In this document: positions 1 through 12,800 of the stretch, in pieces | Layout: every line of letters begins with the position of its first letter | How positions within the stretch are numbered: the stretch's first letter is position 1 | Source of the DNA: Theocolax elegans | Taxonomy: Eukaryota; Arthropoda; Insecta; Hymenoptera; Cerocephalidae | Assembly: GCA_026168455.1 (NCBI GenBank) | Contig: CM047431.1 | Coordinates: 50,156,029 to 50,220,028, forward strand | Reading direction: 5' to 3' | DNA: 64,000 nt | Made by a program: the position numbers and the translations under genes | The notes under the pieces: model-generated | What the model saw: only the letters and a program-made list of their open reading frames with translations | Told to the model about the DNA's origin: nothing | Databases searched by the model: none

Positions 1-947
1 ATTTTGGGTACACTTTGCAAATGTTTTTCAGAATACAGAAAAAAATTTTTAGGTACTGGAATCTATTTGCTCAAAAGTTATTCTAACCTCAGAAAGTGAA
101 TTTTTCCATATTTTTTTCAACACCAGCTGGGTTTACCGCTATATAACTCAAAATCTATCAACTTTTACTATAGAACATTATATGTAACATTCGTTGCTAA
201 TTATATCTAGAATTTATTCTTCTGGGTTAGAATTTCTAATCTCAAGGTCAATGTTACATAAACTACATGTCAATATTCAACTTGAAAAAAGTGCAAGTGC
301 GCCACCTTTGATTTTTTTATCCAAAAATCTAAAAGAAAGCTTGGAGCAATACCTTTCAAATGGTCTGTAGCATTTTTATGGCCTCCAATTGTGTAAAAAG
401 TTATGACAATTTAAAGAAAGATAAAAAATTCACAAAAATTAACATGGTAATTCCCATTTAAATTTTTAAAAAAATTTCGTGTTTCTTTAAATTGTCATAA
501 CTTTTTACAGAATTGGAGGCCATAAAAATGCTACAGACCATTTGAAAGGTATTGCTCCAAGCTTTCTTTTAGATTTTGGATAAAAAAATCAAAGGTGGCG
601 CACTTGCACTTTTTTCAAGTTGAATATTGACATGTAGTTTATGTAACATTGACCTTGAGATTAGAAATTCTAACCCAGAAGAATAAATTCTAGATATAAT
701 TAGCAACGAATGTTACATATAATGTTCTATAGTAAAAGTTGATAGATTTTGAGTTATATAGCGGTAAACCCAGCTGGTGTTGAAAAAAATATGGAAAAAT
801 TCACTTTCTGAGGTTAGAATAACTTTTGAGCAAATAGATTCCAGTACCTAAAAATTTTTTTCTGTATTCTGAAAAACATTTGCAAAGTGTACCCAAAATT
901 TGGTGCATTTTAAAATTTTGATCGGACCACTTCACGTGGAATACCCC
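1..947. mobile_element. Long palindromic (foldback) element, copy 1, left end cut by window
   Basis: The sequence folds back on itself about position 450: bases 1-10 pair with 890-899, and the match runs inward to about 422/478. The right end reads CGTGGAATACCCC and is followed by a TA-rich tract. The complete copy at 43067-44061 has the same end on both sides, so about 48 bp of the left end lie outside the window. There is no open reading frame of note. The unpaired centre (about 423-478) is in the opposite orientation to that of the 43-kb copy. It is probably a non-autonomous inverted-repeat element; I cannot assign a superfamily. Confidence 0.88.
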
Positions 948-1121
948 ATATATATATGTGAAACATTATATTTTACGAATGTTTTCCTTTAAACATGACT
1001 TCTCCCCGCATTTAATGTAAGTTGGTTTAAATCTACACTTCAACGTACTTAACAAGACGTCCAAAAATTGAACCCACCCAGCGAGACTAATTTTAAATTA
1101 TATGTTTAAATTTTGAACACG

Positions 1122-1633
1122 GGGACGTAGGTCCGTAAAAAATCGTATTCGATTAAATACGTATTAAATAGATTTTTTAAATAGAATGGGCAAAAAATAG
1201 GCGAAAGTTTGTGGCTATTTATGTCCTACCGATGGAACACTTTTTCTTCTATTTTATGACCATTTATTAAAGTAGAATATACTAATTGCCATTTTTGTTA
1301 TTTTTAAACTTACAAGCATAGATTAAGGTTGAATCTAGTTATTTCGTATTAAATGGATATTAAAAATGGACAAGTGAAAAATATAAGGCCCTGTTTATCT
1401 TCGTGAATATTGGAAATATAACAGAAATTAGTTGTAAATCAAACATAAACGTTAAAAAGTAATTTTGAACTTTACTGTTCGCGGAAAGGTGGAATATTAT
1501 TAAAATGTTTTAAAATTGTAGTTATTTAAATTAAGTGCTCATAAAATGGGTGAAAAACCGTTTCATCACAAGGTATACCTACTTACCAGCAATTTTTAAT
1601 ACCTAGTTATTCGATTTTGATTTGTGCTATAGG
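1122..1633. repeat. CCCTAGTAG-type dispersed repeat, diverged copy
   Basis: About 510 bp that aligns along its length with 4954-5456 and 17237-17767. Shared blocks include AAATAGAATGG, ATGGACAAGTGAAAAATATA and GTTTCATCACAAGG. This copy is the most diverged, and its terminal CCCTAGTAG has decayed. It is non-coding and sits where upstream exons of the first receptor gene might be expected. Confidence 0.7.
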
Positions 1634-2103
1634 AAAAGAGAAACTGCATTTGAACCATTATATTATGTCACAGCTTGGAGAATCCCCCATTATTTTTTTC
1701 GAAAAAATGAATGTATTATAATTTGAATCATGACAAATAATATATATGTACTCTCATAATATGTACCGTTTTTTAATAGGGCAATTCACATTACACTTTT
1801 CAAGATGTTTAATACAAATTTCTCGTGTTTAAAACAGGGTTAGGTTAGTAGTCACCAACCACTCATTTTCAAATACATTTTCATTATTTGACTTTAAAGA
1901 ATAAAAAAAAACAAATCGCATATTCATCCGTAATAAATGCCTTATACATATTTATTCAACGATGCGTAAAATCTGTATACTGTGTAAAAGATAGATTTAG
2001 CATTTATGGAATTTAACGATTATACCAGGTGATGGCGCAAGTAGCGATACAATGCCAGTTAAATAGAAGAAGAATAAGGAATTTAACGAATTAATAATAT
2101 TAG

Positions 2104-4182
2104 TTGCAGATTACGAAAAATAACGGATGCAGACAACGAATCGTGGGATGGATTTAAATACGACAACACTATTAGCTTGAAATTACAAGCCGTTGTTAAC
2201 ACTCACAGGGAAGCTATCGAGTTGGTTATTCAAATGTTATTCAATGTATCCTTGGTAGAAAATCAATCACTTACCGTGGTCGATACGTTAATTCGCGTAT
2301 CTCTCACGAAAATATCGTTAAGTGCGCTTATATCCATATACATAAATAACGAATATAACATAACCTCAACAATCTAACAGTGTGATTTCGAACTGGAATG
2401 TAAGATACATTAAAGTTTAGCGATTAATAATTTTCGTAAATGATTGTGCCGCTTGACTTTTATTCAATCTTTCTAACGTATGTTTTAAAAAAAAGTTTAA
2501 AAATTTCTACTATGGATACTAATTTGATAATTAACTTTACAGATTAATTTAATAATGCACCATTGTTTCAGAGGTGTCAATTTGCTCGTGCGCTTGTTCA
2601 GTAAAATGTTTTTCCTTATAGAAGTTTGCCTTCTTATTGGTCTGGGTATGCATATATTTGACGTAAGTAAAAGTATCCTTTTCGACAAATTATTATTTTG
2701 TTGATACTTAACGTTTATTATATTCAAAAATATATAAATGTTATTTTAACCCTTTTGAATCATGCTTTTTTTCTACTGCATATTTTGACCCGACATTTTG
2801 TACTTGGGGGTTTTGGGGTCGCTGATTACGAATCCGAGGTTATATTTTTTTTCTTTTTCTCCCAGTTGTGTATTCTACCTCAGATCAACCGCTTCAAATT
2901 GAAATGAATACCAAGTAGTTTCTTTACTTGCCGCTAGGTGGGACACACCCCCTCAAGCGAGTTTCTCCTACAAAAGCATAAAAGCCATAAGCTGCATTTT
3001 TATTGACTGTCTTTTCAGAATAATTTGAACAATTGCTTTTCATCACGTACCTTCAATCTACACATCATTCAATTTTTTCCAGGATTTTTTTTGCATTCTT
3101 TTTATTATAATTTTCCAAAGCTAATAGTAGTTTTGTAATCAACGTACCCGAAAACCGCCAAATACGAATATTTAGACTCAAATATGCAGTAAAATAAAGT
3201 TTGATTGGTTTGTCGAAATGATTAGTTCAATTTCACACATTTTTCCGCCATCTTCGATCCGGCATTTTGAATTTTAAAATTTTAACCGCAGATTCATGTT
3301 TAGTGATCCCAAAAAACCCCGAGTACAAAATTTCAGACCAAAATATGCATTAGAACATTTTTAACAGCGGTTTAAAAAGGTGGTACTCTGGCAGTAACAC
3401 TGTGACTCAAAGGGTTAATGTTATTCATTATCTCAAAATACTAGCTGTTCATTTAGTCTCGAAGGATTAATATGCAATTTTGCAATAGCTTAGACACAAA
3501 TCCTATCTATTAAATTAAAAACATTTTTTTGTAGGTAAAAAGTAACTTGCACAATTTTCAAGCGATGGTTCGCATACTCTGCATCACTGTAATAATCGCT
3601 ATTCACGCGTTTTACCTAAATTATGGAGGTGAACAAATAATACAATTTTCCAGTGAAATATTCACATCTGCGTAAGTATTTCCCGACGGAGATAGTAATA
3701 CAGCATGTGTGTCTGCGTAATTTCGCGTGAATGATTATTAACAAAAAATTACTATTCTGTATGGTAAAAATTTGTAGAAAAAAACTATAAATAATTATTT
3801 AGTTTTATTTATCAATATTTTATATTTCGATTGTATGCGTGTAAAGTAAAGTAGCTCAAAGCAGGTTAAATACAATTTACTTGACTTATTTTATGTTTAA
3901 AGGTACTTCATGAAATGGTACTTGATACCTGCAAAGGAACAGAAAGTGCTCCTTATGATTTTACGGAGATCTTGTAAACCGGACAAATTGAGCGCGGGTA
4001 TCATGACGATGTCGTTGGAAAATTTTGCAATGGTAATGATGTTACACTTAAATTAAAATAATTTTGTAGTTCATTCTAGAATTAGTGAAAATAAATATAT
4101 ATTACGTTATTTTATGCAGATCTTGAAAGCTTCGTGGTCGGTCGCTACTGTGATATTAACTACGCAATCGAAGAAAAAATGA
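2104..4182 (+). CDS. Odorant receptor, last five exons only (5' part missing from window)
   Basis: Encodes the C-terminal part of an insect odorant receptor, a 7-transmembrane ligand-gated channel subunit that works with Orco in olfactory neurons. Exons: 2104-2235, 2572-2662, 3535-3671, 3903-4032 and 4120-4182 (TGA at 4180). Each has a GT donor and AG acceptor with matching phase. Four exons have the same lengths as their counterparts in the downstream paralog (91, 137, 130 and 63 nt with stop). By my translation the penultimate exon is 39/43 identical and the last 18/20. Family signatures are the AGIMTMSLENF stretch before the last intron and the short final exon. Exons 1-3 are not found between 948 and 2103, so this is either a truncated pseudogene or a gene whose first exons lie before the window. 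The exons present have no stop or frameshift. Confidence 0.8.
2746..3418. mobile_element. TTAA-flanked element with CCCTTT ends (piggyBac-like, non-autonomous)
   Basis: Begins TTAACCCTTTTGAATCA and ends TGACTCAAAGGGTTAA, a short inverted repeat inside a TTAA target duplication. These are the hallmarks of piggyBac-type insertion. It is 673 bp, has no transposase reading frame, and lies in an intron of the first receptor gene. ATGTTATT is present on both sides of the insertion. Confidence 0.65.
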
Positions 4183-4251
4183 TAGCTACCCTACTGAACG
4201 AAGAACTACTTTACAAGCAGATGTAATGTTTCGTAAACCCAAACTAACAGT

Positions 4252-4257
4252 AATAAA
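4252..4257 (+). terminator. Probable polyadenylation signal of first receptor
   Basis: AATAAA about 70 bp after the stop codon at 4180-4182. Confidence 0.45.
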
Positions 4258-4953
4258 ATAATATTTGATATAATAATAATAATTATTATTATATTTTTTC
4301 CTTGAACATCTAAAAAGTCTACTTTATTAACCTCTATGTGGAGTAAAATTGCATTTTATTCCTTCGATCACTTTATTCCCCGTAGACTCATTTTATTCCC
4401 CGTGGACACATTTTATTCATCGTAGACTCATTTTATTCACCTCAGGGTTACTTTTTTGTTTTGAACAATTAGTTTAGCCTTTTTATATAAATACATCATT
4501 TTATAAATTTATTATTTTTAATTAAATATTTATCAAAAAATTTTACAATAATAAAAAAAATTTAGAAATTAAAAAAAATAAATTGTTACTGCAAAGTGAC
4601 ATTTTGAATGATTAGGGTGAAAAATATTATATGCGCTTCGAGAGTAAAAGTCGATTATTCCCTTGGATAAATTACTGCCAAAAGCTAAAGCGAGGAAGCA
4701 GCAACTTTCATCCCGGGAATAAATGCCTATTATACGCCCTAAGTGCATAAATAACTATTATTACATTTAAAAAAATGCATTGCAAATTCATTGGCACGTA
4801 GTTTCCTCAAAATAAATGATTCGCTGAAATATGTGATATATTATTCTAATTCATTTAACACTCCTTCGAGGACGGTTTACTATACGAAATAAAAATTTTT
4901 CAAAAACAACTCTTTTCTGTTATACTTTTTTTTCTCAAGAAACACTCGATGAC
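4258..4953. other. Non-coding AT-rich spacer
   Basis: Contains an interrupted short repeat at about 4365-4445 (ATTTTATTCMYCGTRGACWCA repeated three to four times). I see no gene, and no inverted-repeat element. Confidence 0.6.
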
Positions 4954-5456
4954 CCCTAGTAGAAATCGTATTCCACTAAATAGGTAATAAATAGATATTT
5001 TAAATAGAATGGTCGAAAAATGAATGAACAATAGGCAAAAAATGTGCCCATTTTTATCCGGCCTCCCGGTGAAACGTTTTTCCTCCTAATTTTTAACCAT
5101 TAAATAGACTAATATATAAATTATATTCTGTTTTGAGCTAATTTTTAGCTTATAAACATAGATCAAATTTGAGTCTAGTTATGTGCTGTCAAATTTCTAC
5201 TAAAAATGGACAAGTGAAAAATATAATAAAATCACATTTATTTTCGTAAATACTGGAAATAAACATTAAAAACCCATCCGAAACAATCGGAATTTTGAAG
5301 TTTACTGTTGCCGGAAGGCTGGAAACATTATTCAAATGTTTTAAGGTTATGGTCATTCTATTAAGTGTTAATAAAATGGGTGCAAAAGTGTTTCATCACA
5401 AGGTATTCAATACCAATGTTTAATTCCTAGTTCTTAGATTCAACTTTCTACTAAGG
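4954..5456. repeat. CCCTAGTAG-type dispersed repeat
   Basis: Begins CCCTAGTAGAAATCG and ends TTTCTACTAAGG, so the ends form an inverted repeat. Closely related to 17237-17767 along its whole length. No coding capacity. Probably a non-autonomous DNA transposon of unknown superfamily. Confidence 0.75.
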
Positions 5457-6802
5457 ACATGGTCTGAAATTTATACATAAAATTCATAAATACATAAAAT
5501 TTGTACTCTTATTGATATTCTATTACCACGATTTTTGTCTACCATTTTTGACCGATTAGTTTCAGAGATGTAAGCAATCAAAAACGTAATTTTTTCGGTT
5601 TTTATTTTTTTATCAAAAACTAGTGAGTAGAATTACTTGATATTTTTACTTTTATTATCATAAAGCCACTATTATGTTCTACTTTCTTTATTCAAAGTTA
5701 TATTATACATTTGTTTATTCATTTATTACTACAAAAATGATCATTTTTCAAAAAAGTCAATAGTCATTTTTTCATTCAATATTTTAAATGTAATTTTTGG
5801 GTTGAAAGGTATACATAAATTTAGTTATTTATTTAACAAAAATAATATGTTTTTAAATAAGAGTTTAAGCCGATATCTCCGAAGCAGAGTAATTTTCGCA
5901 TTTTTGGATGCCTATCTGACATTTCTTTTAGGGAATTAACTTTTTAATACGTTTAACAATAAAAACAAATCTTAGAAAAACATTTCGAAATTTCAGTAAT
6001 AATAATACTTATATGTATTACACATACGTAATTTATTAAATAATGAAATAGTGAATTTCGTTGCAAAGGTAAAGTACTTGTTTCACTTCCTTTAGACAAT
6101 TGTCACCCTCGAGAATCGTATTTCGTCCGTGTATACACTATTTTATGTCGCAGAGTAGCGTAAAATCGCTTTTTACGTTTCCTGCAGTGACATAAAGAAA
6201 CTTGTTGAATTAATAATAATTACTGTAATCCCCAAAGACAATGTTAGATTTGGATACAATACCAAAATATAATTAAACAAAATATATATGAAAAATAAAA
6301 TATAGTCGTTTGCTATATACCTGCAATATTTGAAAAAGTAATTTTCGAGGGGTAATTATTACTCAAAAGTAGTAAATAAAACTAACTGTTATAGTCAGAA
6401 AAGTACATATAATTTAATTTATGTATCATTTATACAAATGCCCGTTAATCGTAGCTACATATATGGTATCCCTAATGGATGAAAAAAATAATAATCGTTT
6501 TTCGCTTAAACAAACTAAAACTTTCATTATCATCGTAATTTACGATTAACCGAAACCCTACGTCAATTCTTTACAATACTTATTTCCACTCATTTTTCTT
6601 TTTTTTCGGTCGATTGTACAGGTATACGAGAGCTCGTTGAAAACTTAATCGTTTACGCGTAAAGTGCAAAACCATCATCGATCGAACGAGCGTGCAGTTA
6701 AAAAATTAGCGCATACGTAAATTATACTTAGAGTCCTACGTACGCACAGGATAATCGGGGGTAAAAAAGAAGAAAATAATTTATTATAAATATCTCTTAA
6801 AA
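5457..6802. other. Non-coding spacer upstream of second receptor
   Basis: AT-rich, with no recognisable gene or complete element. The last 200 bp or so should hold the promoter and 5' leader of the receptor gene starting at 6803. I cannot point to a specific core promoter. Confidence 0.5.
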
Positions 6803-9800
6803 ATGAACACGTTACAAGATGTGAATCACGTACCGTACTTGAAGTTAAACAGGCATCTGTGCATGAGTGTTGGTATTTGGCCATTTCAATCGAAAAATAA
6901 AAATCGCCTGGCTTTTTTTATGTATATGGTTATCGCAGGATCCACGGTCCTTCCAATGGTAAATTTATTGAATCTCTTTGTTTCGTTATGTTACGATGTG
7001 TCGCGGAAATATTATTTAATTATCGGTTATTATTATCAGTTCAAAGGACTTAACGCACCTACGAGTACCAACATCATGATCTACTTCGAAACGCTGGTAG
7101 CTTCGCTAATGATACTTGGTGGGATGTTTCAAACTGGGATGCTGTATATACGTCAGCACGTGGTGATTTATTTTTTCATTATACTTTTATTATTGTCGTA
7201 ACTCTCGTTGCGTCTCGAATTATTATTTTCTCAATTATCTTTTTTACAGGTTAAATTGATTTACGAAAAAATGGCGACGGACTGGCGAGCACTCTCCGAT
7301 GAAGAGGAACTCGCTATTTTATATAGATTTTCCTGTGATGGGAAAAAAATGTCCTTACGATTCATGCGTAATTCATCAGTTTATTTATTTTAAAGGATGA
7401 ACCTGGGGTTTAATTTAAATCAAATGCATAATTTGTAGTAAATAATTAATTATTTATTATGCACTCTAGTAGAAATCTAAGGATTTATAGCAAACGGTTT
7501 TTAGTGAGATATTATACGTTTACCTAAAAGCTGGATAGTAAATCCATAAATAATGGACAACAAATGATTTCATCTAACCTCAACAATCTTTAATTCCTAG
7601 AACATTACTAGAAGTGTTTTTGCCTTTTATGTTTTTAGCATATAATATAATTATTACAGGATATATTTCAGGAAAAACTTCAACGAAGAGGTTGTAATTT
7701 TAACATAAACCATTTAAGGGTACCAACCAATGTAAAAATTTAAAAAAATCTATTCAATATTAACAATTAATAATTTTTTTCATAACAATTGAAAACATTT
7801 CTTAATTTTTTAAACAAAAAATATTAATATTAACTTTTATATAAATTTTTTTGGCCAATTTATGTCGTATAACTATTTTAATTAATTATGAGACTCCACA
7901 CTCTGATTTTTTTCCATAATGAACTTACCGCAGGATATCTCAGGAACCACTTCATCGAATAGACTAAAGGAAAGGAATTTTTAACAGTAACTTTTAAATA
8001 TGATTTTAGTCCACTTGAAAGGAACATACTGTGTAAACATTCTAATAAAAAAATATTATTACCGAGTTGATTTAAATAATTTAAAAATTATATATCAAGC
8101 AGCTAAATATTTTTTTTTGCTCAAGTGGATTAAAATCATAAATTCTGTTCCGCTCGAATGGATGAAAATCATATTTAAAAGTAACCGTTAAAATTTCAGC
8201 CTATTCGATGAAATGGTTCCTGAGATATTCTACGATAAGTACATTATGGAAAAAAATCAGAGTACAGACTTTCATAATTAATTAAAATAGTTTGTGACAT
8301 AAATTAGCCAAAAAATTTTTAAATAAAAGTTAATACTAATGTAATTTGTTAAAATAATTAAGAAATATTCTATTGTTATGAATAAATTATTAATTGTTAA
8401 TATTGAATAGCTTTTTTTCAATTTTAACACTAGTTGGTCCCCTTAAGTGAAACAGAATTATTAAAAATCTGATATATTATTTTTGATATTTTTAGAAGAA
8501 ATTTGCAAATAAAAAGTGCTTATTTCAATATTTTTAAATTGTGTTCCATTTTAGTCGATTCGAATCATATTTATTGTTCCAAATAATAATTTTATTAGAT
8601 ATTTCCGTACCTCAGTAATTTTCGCATTTATATGTATGCCAATTCGGCATACCTTTTGACGAAACATTCTAATACGTTAAACGGTAACAGAAAAAAATCT
8701 TAAAAAACATTTTCAAATTTCAATGAAAATATTTATTATTAATATTCAAATTTCAACTTATACGATGAAGTGACTCCTAAGATGTGCTGATTAAGAAAAT
8801 GATATGAAAATGAAATTAATTATAAAATGTTTGATATGTCCTTTTAAAGTGCTGCCTCTATATCGCTTTTTAGCATCCAATTTGACCATGATATTTTAAG
8901 CATTTATCAAACATTACATTTTTTTAAATATTAATAGTTATTACATAAAAAATTATTTTACCCAGTTTCAACCCAAGTATCCCGGAGAGAAAAAAAGTGA
9001 ATACAAATTACTCAAATGTTCAAGGTAAAATATTGTCGTTCACCTATTTATATAACTTTTATTCAGAATTTTTTAATACAAAGCATTTCGAGCGCGTGTT
9101 TTTAGTTTCCGAATCTTCACTGTACTATCACTACAATATTTATTCAAATGGTTGAGATATACCTTTTAGAACACTTTTTTCTCTCCGTGAATCGATTTAT
9201 GTAGGTTCATTTAACTTTTTTCAACGAGCACATTATTTTAATCAATTTTTAGAAAGTACAACTGGAATTTACATATGTTTCCTCGGGTTCACGTACATAC
9301 CAATGCTCTACGACAAAGAATACAGCAAGAATTACACGAAAATATTTCCTTACTATGGGTTGACATGGATCATCGATGAAAAATGGCGCAATTTGCAATT
9401 AATGATACACTCGAGTATCGGAATATACTTAGGTGGTTACATATATATTATCATCGTATCAATGTATACGTGCAGCGTTAAGCACATATGCGGTATATAC
9501 ACTATCGTTGGGTAAGAAATTTTTTATGCTTTTAATATTTTTCATAAATCATACTATTAAATTTGCGGTGAAAATTAATTAATTAAATAAATTTTTACAG
9601 TTACAGATTACAAAAATTAACGGATACAAAGGACGACAGATTGGACGCTCTGAAGGACGATACTACTATTAATTACAAATTACAAGCGATTATGACAACT
9701 CATAAAGAAGCTATCACGTTGGTTACTCAAAATATCTTTCAATGTATTATACTTAATTATAATAGTATAACGTATTTTACTAAGTTTTCTTAAACATTCA

Positions 9801-12800
9801 TTCTCAGGGGTGTCCGATTGCTCGTTCGTCTTTATAGCAGAACGTTTTTTCTCATTGAAATATTTCTGCTATTTTGCTTGGGTATGCTTATATTCGACGT
9901 GAGTTGTTCCACTATTTTTTATCTATGCATATAGAAAATGTATAAGACAATTATTGCATTTATTTAAAAAAACATACAATTTTATGCAAAAACCAAATAC
10001 AGAACTGCACTAGATGATTCCTGGTCAATCAGAAAAATCAGGGATAATCGTACATTTTCGGTGCAGAAATTTTTTAGGGTGCCTGTCGTATTGACCTGGA
10101 ACTTATATTTTGGTGTTTGCATAAAATTGCATATTTTTTTTAAATAAATGCAATAATTGTCTTTTTTTTTGTCGGTAACCCACCGGGTATGCCACCCTTA
10201 AAGTTTGACATGTAATTATCGTATAACACATTATTTTTCAACACCTCCTTTTCAGGTTCAGTATAACTTGAACAATTTCCAAGCGATGTTTCGTATACTC
10301 TGCATAGCAGTGATCATCACCATTCATGCGTTTTATATTAATTACGCGGGTGAACAGATAATGCAGTTCTCCAGCGAAATGTTCACATCTGCGTAAGTAT
10401 TATTGACTACAAAACAAAGCTACGATTACACGACAGTTGAAATGAGCTTTTGTTTAAAATTTTTTTTAAGGTACTTCATGAAATGGTACTTGATACCTGC
10501 AAAGGAACAGAAAATACTCCTTATGATTTTACAGAGATCGTATAAACCGGACATGTTGAGCGCGGGTATCATGACAATGTCGCTGGAAAATTTTGCTATG
10601 GTAATTCATATTTTTTTCAAATATTAATTATGGTACACGGAGAGAAATATTTAGAAAATATTACAAAGGAGTTTGGTAAAAATTCCCAAACTCCCAAGTA
10701 ATGTGGTAACAGACCGAAAAAACCGAAAAAATTACCAAACTGCTAAGTAAAATTTACAGTAAATGTAGTAAAATTTACTCTAAATGTAGTAAAATTTGTG
10801 GAGTTAGCGTACTAAATTTTACAATTAAGCTTGTAAATTTTATTAACTCTGATTTTTTCCTATACTGTTTACGAAATTCTATAAACAACAGTACAGCACG
10901 AGATACCGAAAAGAAGCGATAAATAAAATTTTTATTGGAATCGCGTCGTTCGTTTGTTTACTTTAAAAGGACGATTCGATGAAACACATGCAAGTGACGC
11001 GGTGGCGCAATGGTAAGGACTTGGATTCTCCACCCAAACTTCGCAGGTTCGATCCCGATGACATCCAGAATTTTTTTCACTAATTAAATTTCATTTAAAT
11101 ATTTAAAATTTCCATAACACTCGAATAATATACATAAACTCAAAAATAAATAATATGGGAGGAATAAAATTTTTTTTCTGATGTTAAAAAAAAAATTAAA
11201 ATTACAATTTAGTTTGGTAAAAATTACGAGATTCGCAGTTTGTTACCACATTACTTGAGAGTTTAGGAATTTTTACCAAACTGCTTTGTAATATTTACAA
11301 ATTATTTCTCTCCGTGTATAAGTGTGCCACGAATGGACACCGAAAAATTGGTATTGCAAGACGTTTATTTAGCCAAAAGTTTGACTAAAACTGTCTAAGA
11401 AGTTTGTAATTAATGATTAACAGATGGTTTCGAATAACCTCAACAATCCTCAATTTCTGCACGGAGAGATATTTTATAAAAATTGTAGTTAAATTCAGGA
11501 GAAAAATTACCATGAAGTCTTGTAAATGTGGGACGCCATGACGTTCTGGGTAAATTTTACCGTGAACTTACTGATAAAAATTTCTCGTCCGAAACAATCA
11601 AAGCTTATTCATAACCTTAACCAATAACGTTAAAAGCTACAATATTCACTTAAGTAATTAAAAAAGTATATATATAACAAATGGTTATATTGTTTACTTT
11701 GAAACGGTAGGAAATTTAAATTAAAGATGTTTGTAATTAATAGATTTGTCCCTACACTTGTAGATTAAATACATGAAAAGTATATGGATTTCTTTTAAAT
11801 AACTAATCGAGTATACAAATAATTGATATTGATACGACCAGTGAGCTACCGTCCGCAGTCGCTTGTAATTGCAATTTCTTTAATCGATCACTGGATGCCT
11901 CCTCACACACCTGACTCGTGTCTGTTACGTGGCATGTTATAAATACGCAAAAAAATATTTCGAAGAACTGGACCTAGTTGGATATAAACAAACAACCGTC
12001 CAGCGTACATTTAACCTCTCTGGTACTTTCAATCACGCGTGCGCTTGTGCTTATTTTTCGAGCGGGTACGAACGAATTTTTTTTTTTATCGATAGATCCT
12101 TATTTTCGCCTGTACTACACTACCACAAGACATGGAGGAAAAACTACAAGAACTTCATGGTAAAAATTTCAATAAGAACAGTATACATCACGATTACCAT
12201 GAATTTACTGGTAATTTTTATAATATTTTTTTCTCCGTGTTCTACGGGATAATTCAATTAATTATTATTTATTTGTTTATTCTTTGTCACACTATCATCA
12301 ATAACTGCATTATATTACATTACATGAATATTAAATATTAGTTACATACGTGAGATGCATGTATAATGATAAATTTATACCATTTTTATCCAATACTATA
12401 ATCAGTTATAGTTAATAATATAATTTTCTAAACGGTTAAAGAATTTTAAACGTGTTTAAATTTCATAATTACAATATTTCAAGGAGTATCAAAACTTGAA
12501 AAGGTGTTTCAATGCTTTGACTGTCGTAACAACAATTAGATCACAGTTTTTATTTAATTACTAGAATTAACCATGCACGCTCCGTGCGCTCTTGAATTTT
12601 TTAACAGTACTAATTTTGAATATTATGCTGTCTTATTTAATAAAAAAAAGACAATTTTTAATAATATATTTATTCATGATTTATTATACTCCGATTTTGT
12701 CAAGAAAATTCAAACATTACGTTTTTCCCGCGCTGCCAAATCTAACCTACAATGTTTTAGACGCATGCGCAAAACGTAAACCAATTACATAGCCGTTTCA

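Noticed and set aside
10996..11068. Possible functional tRNA gene
   Set aside because: A and B boxes are present, but the acceptor and T stems do not pair well, and it lies inside an inverted-repeat element.
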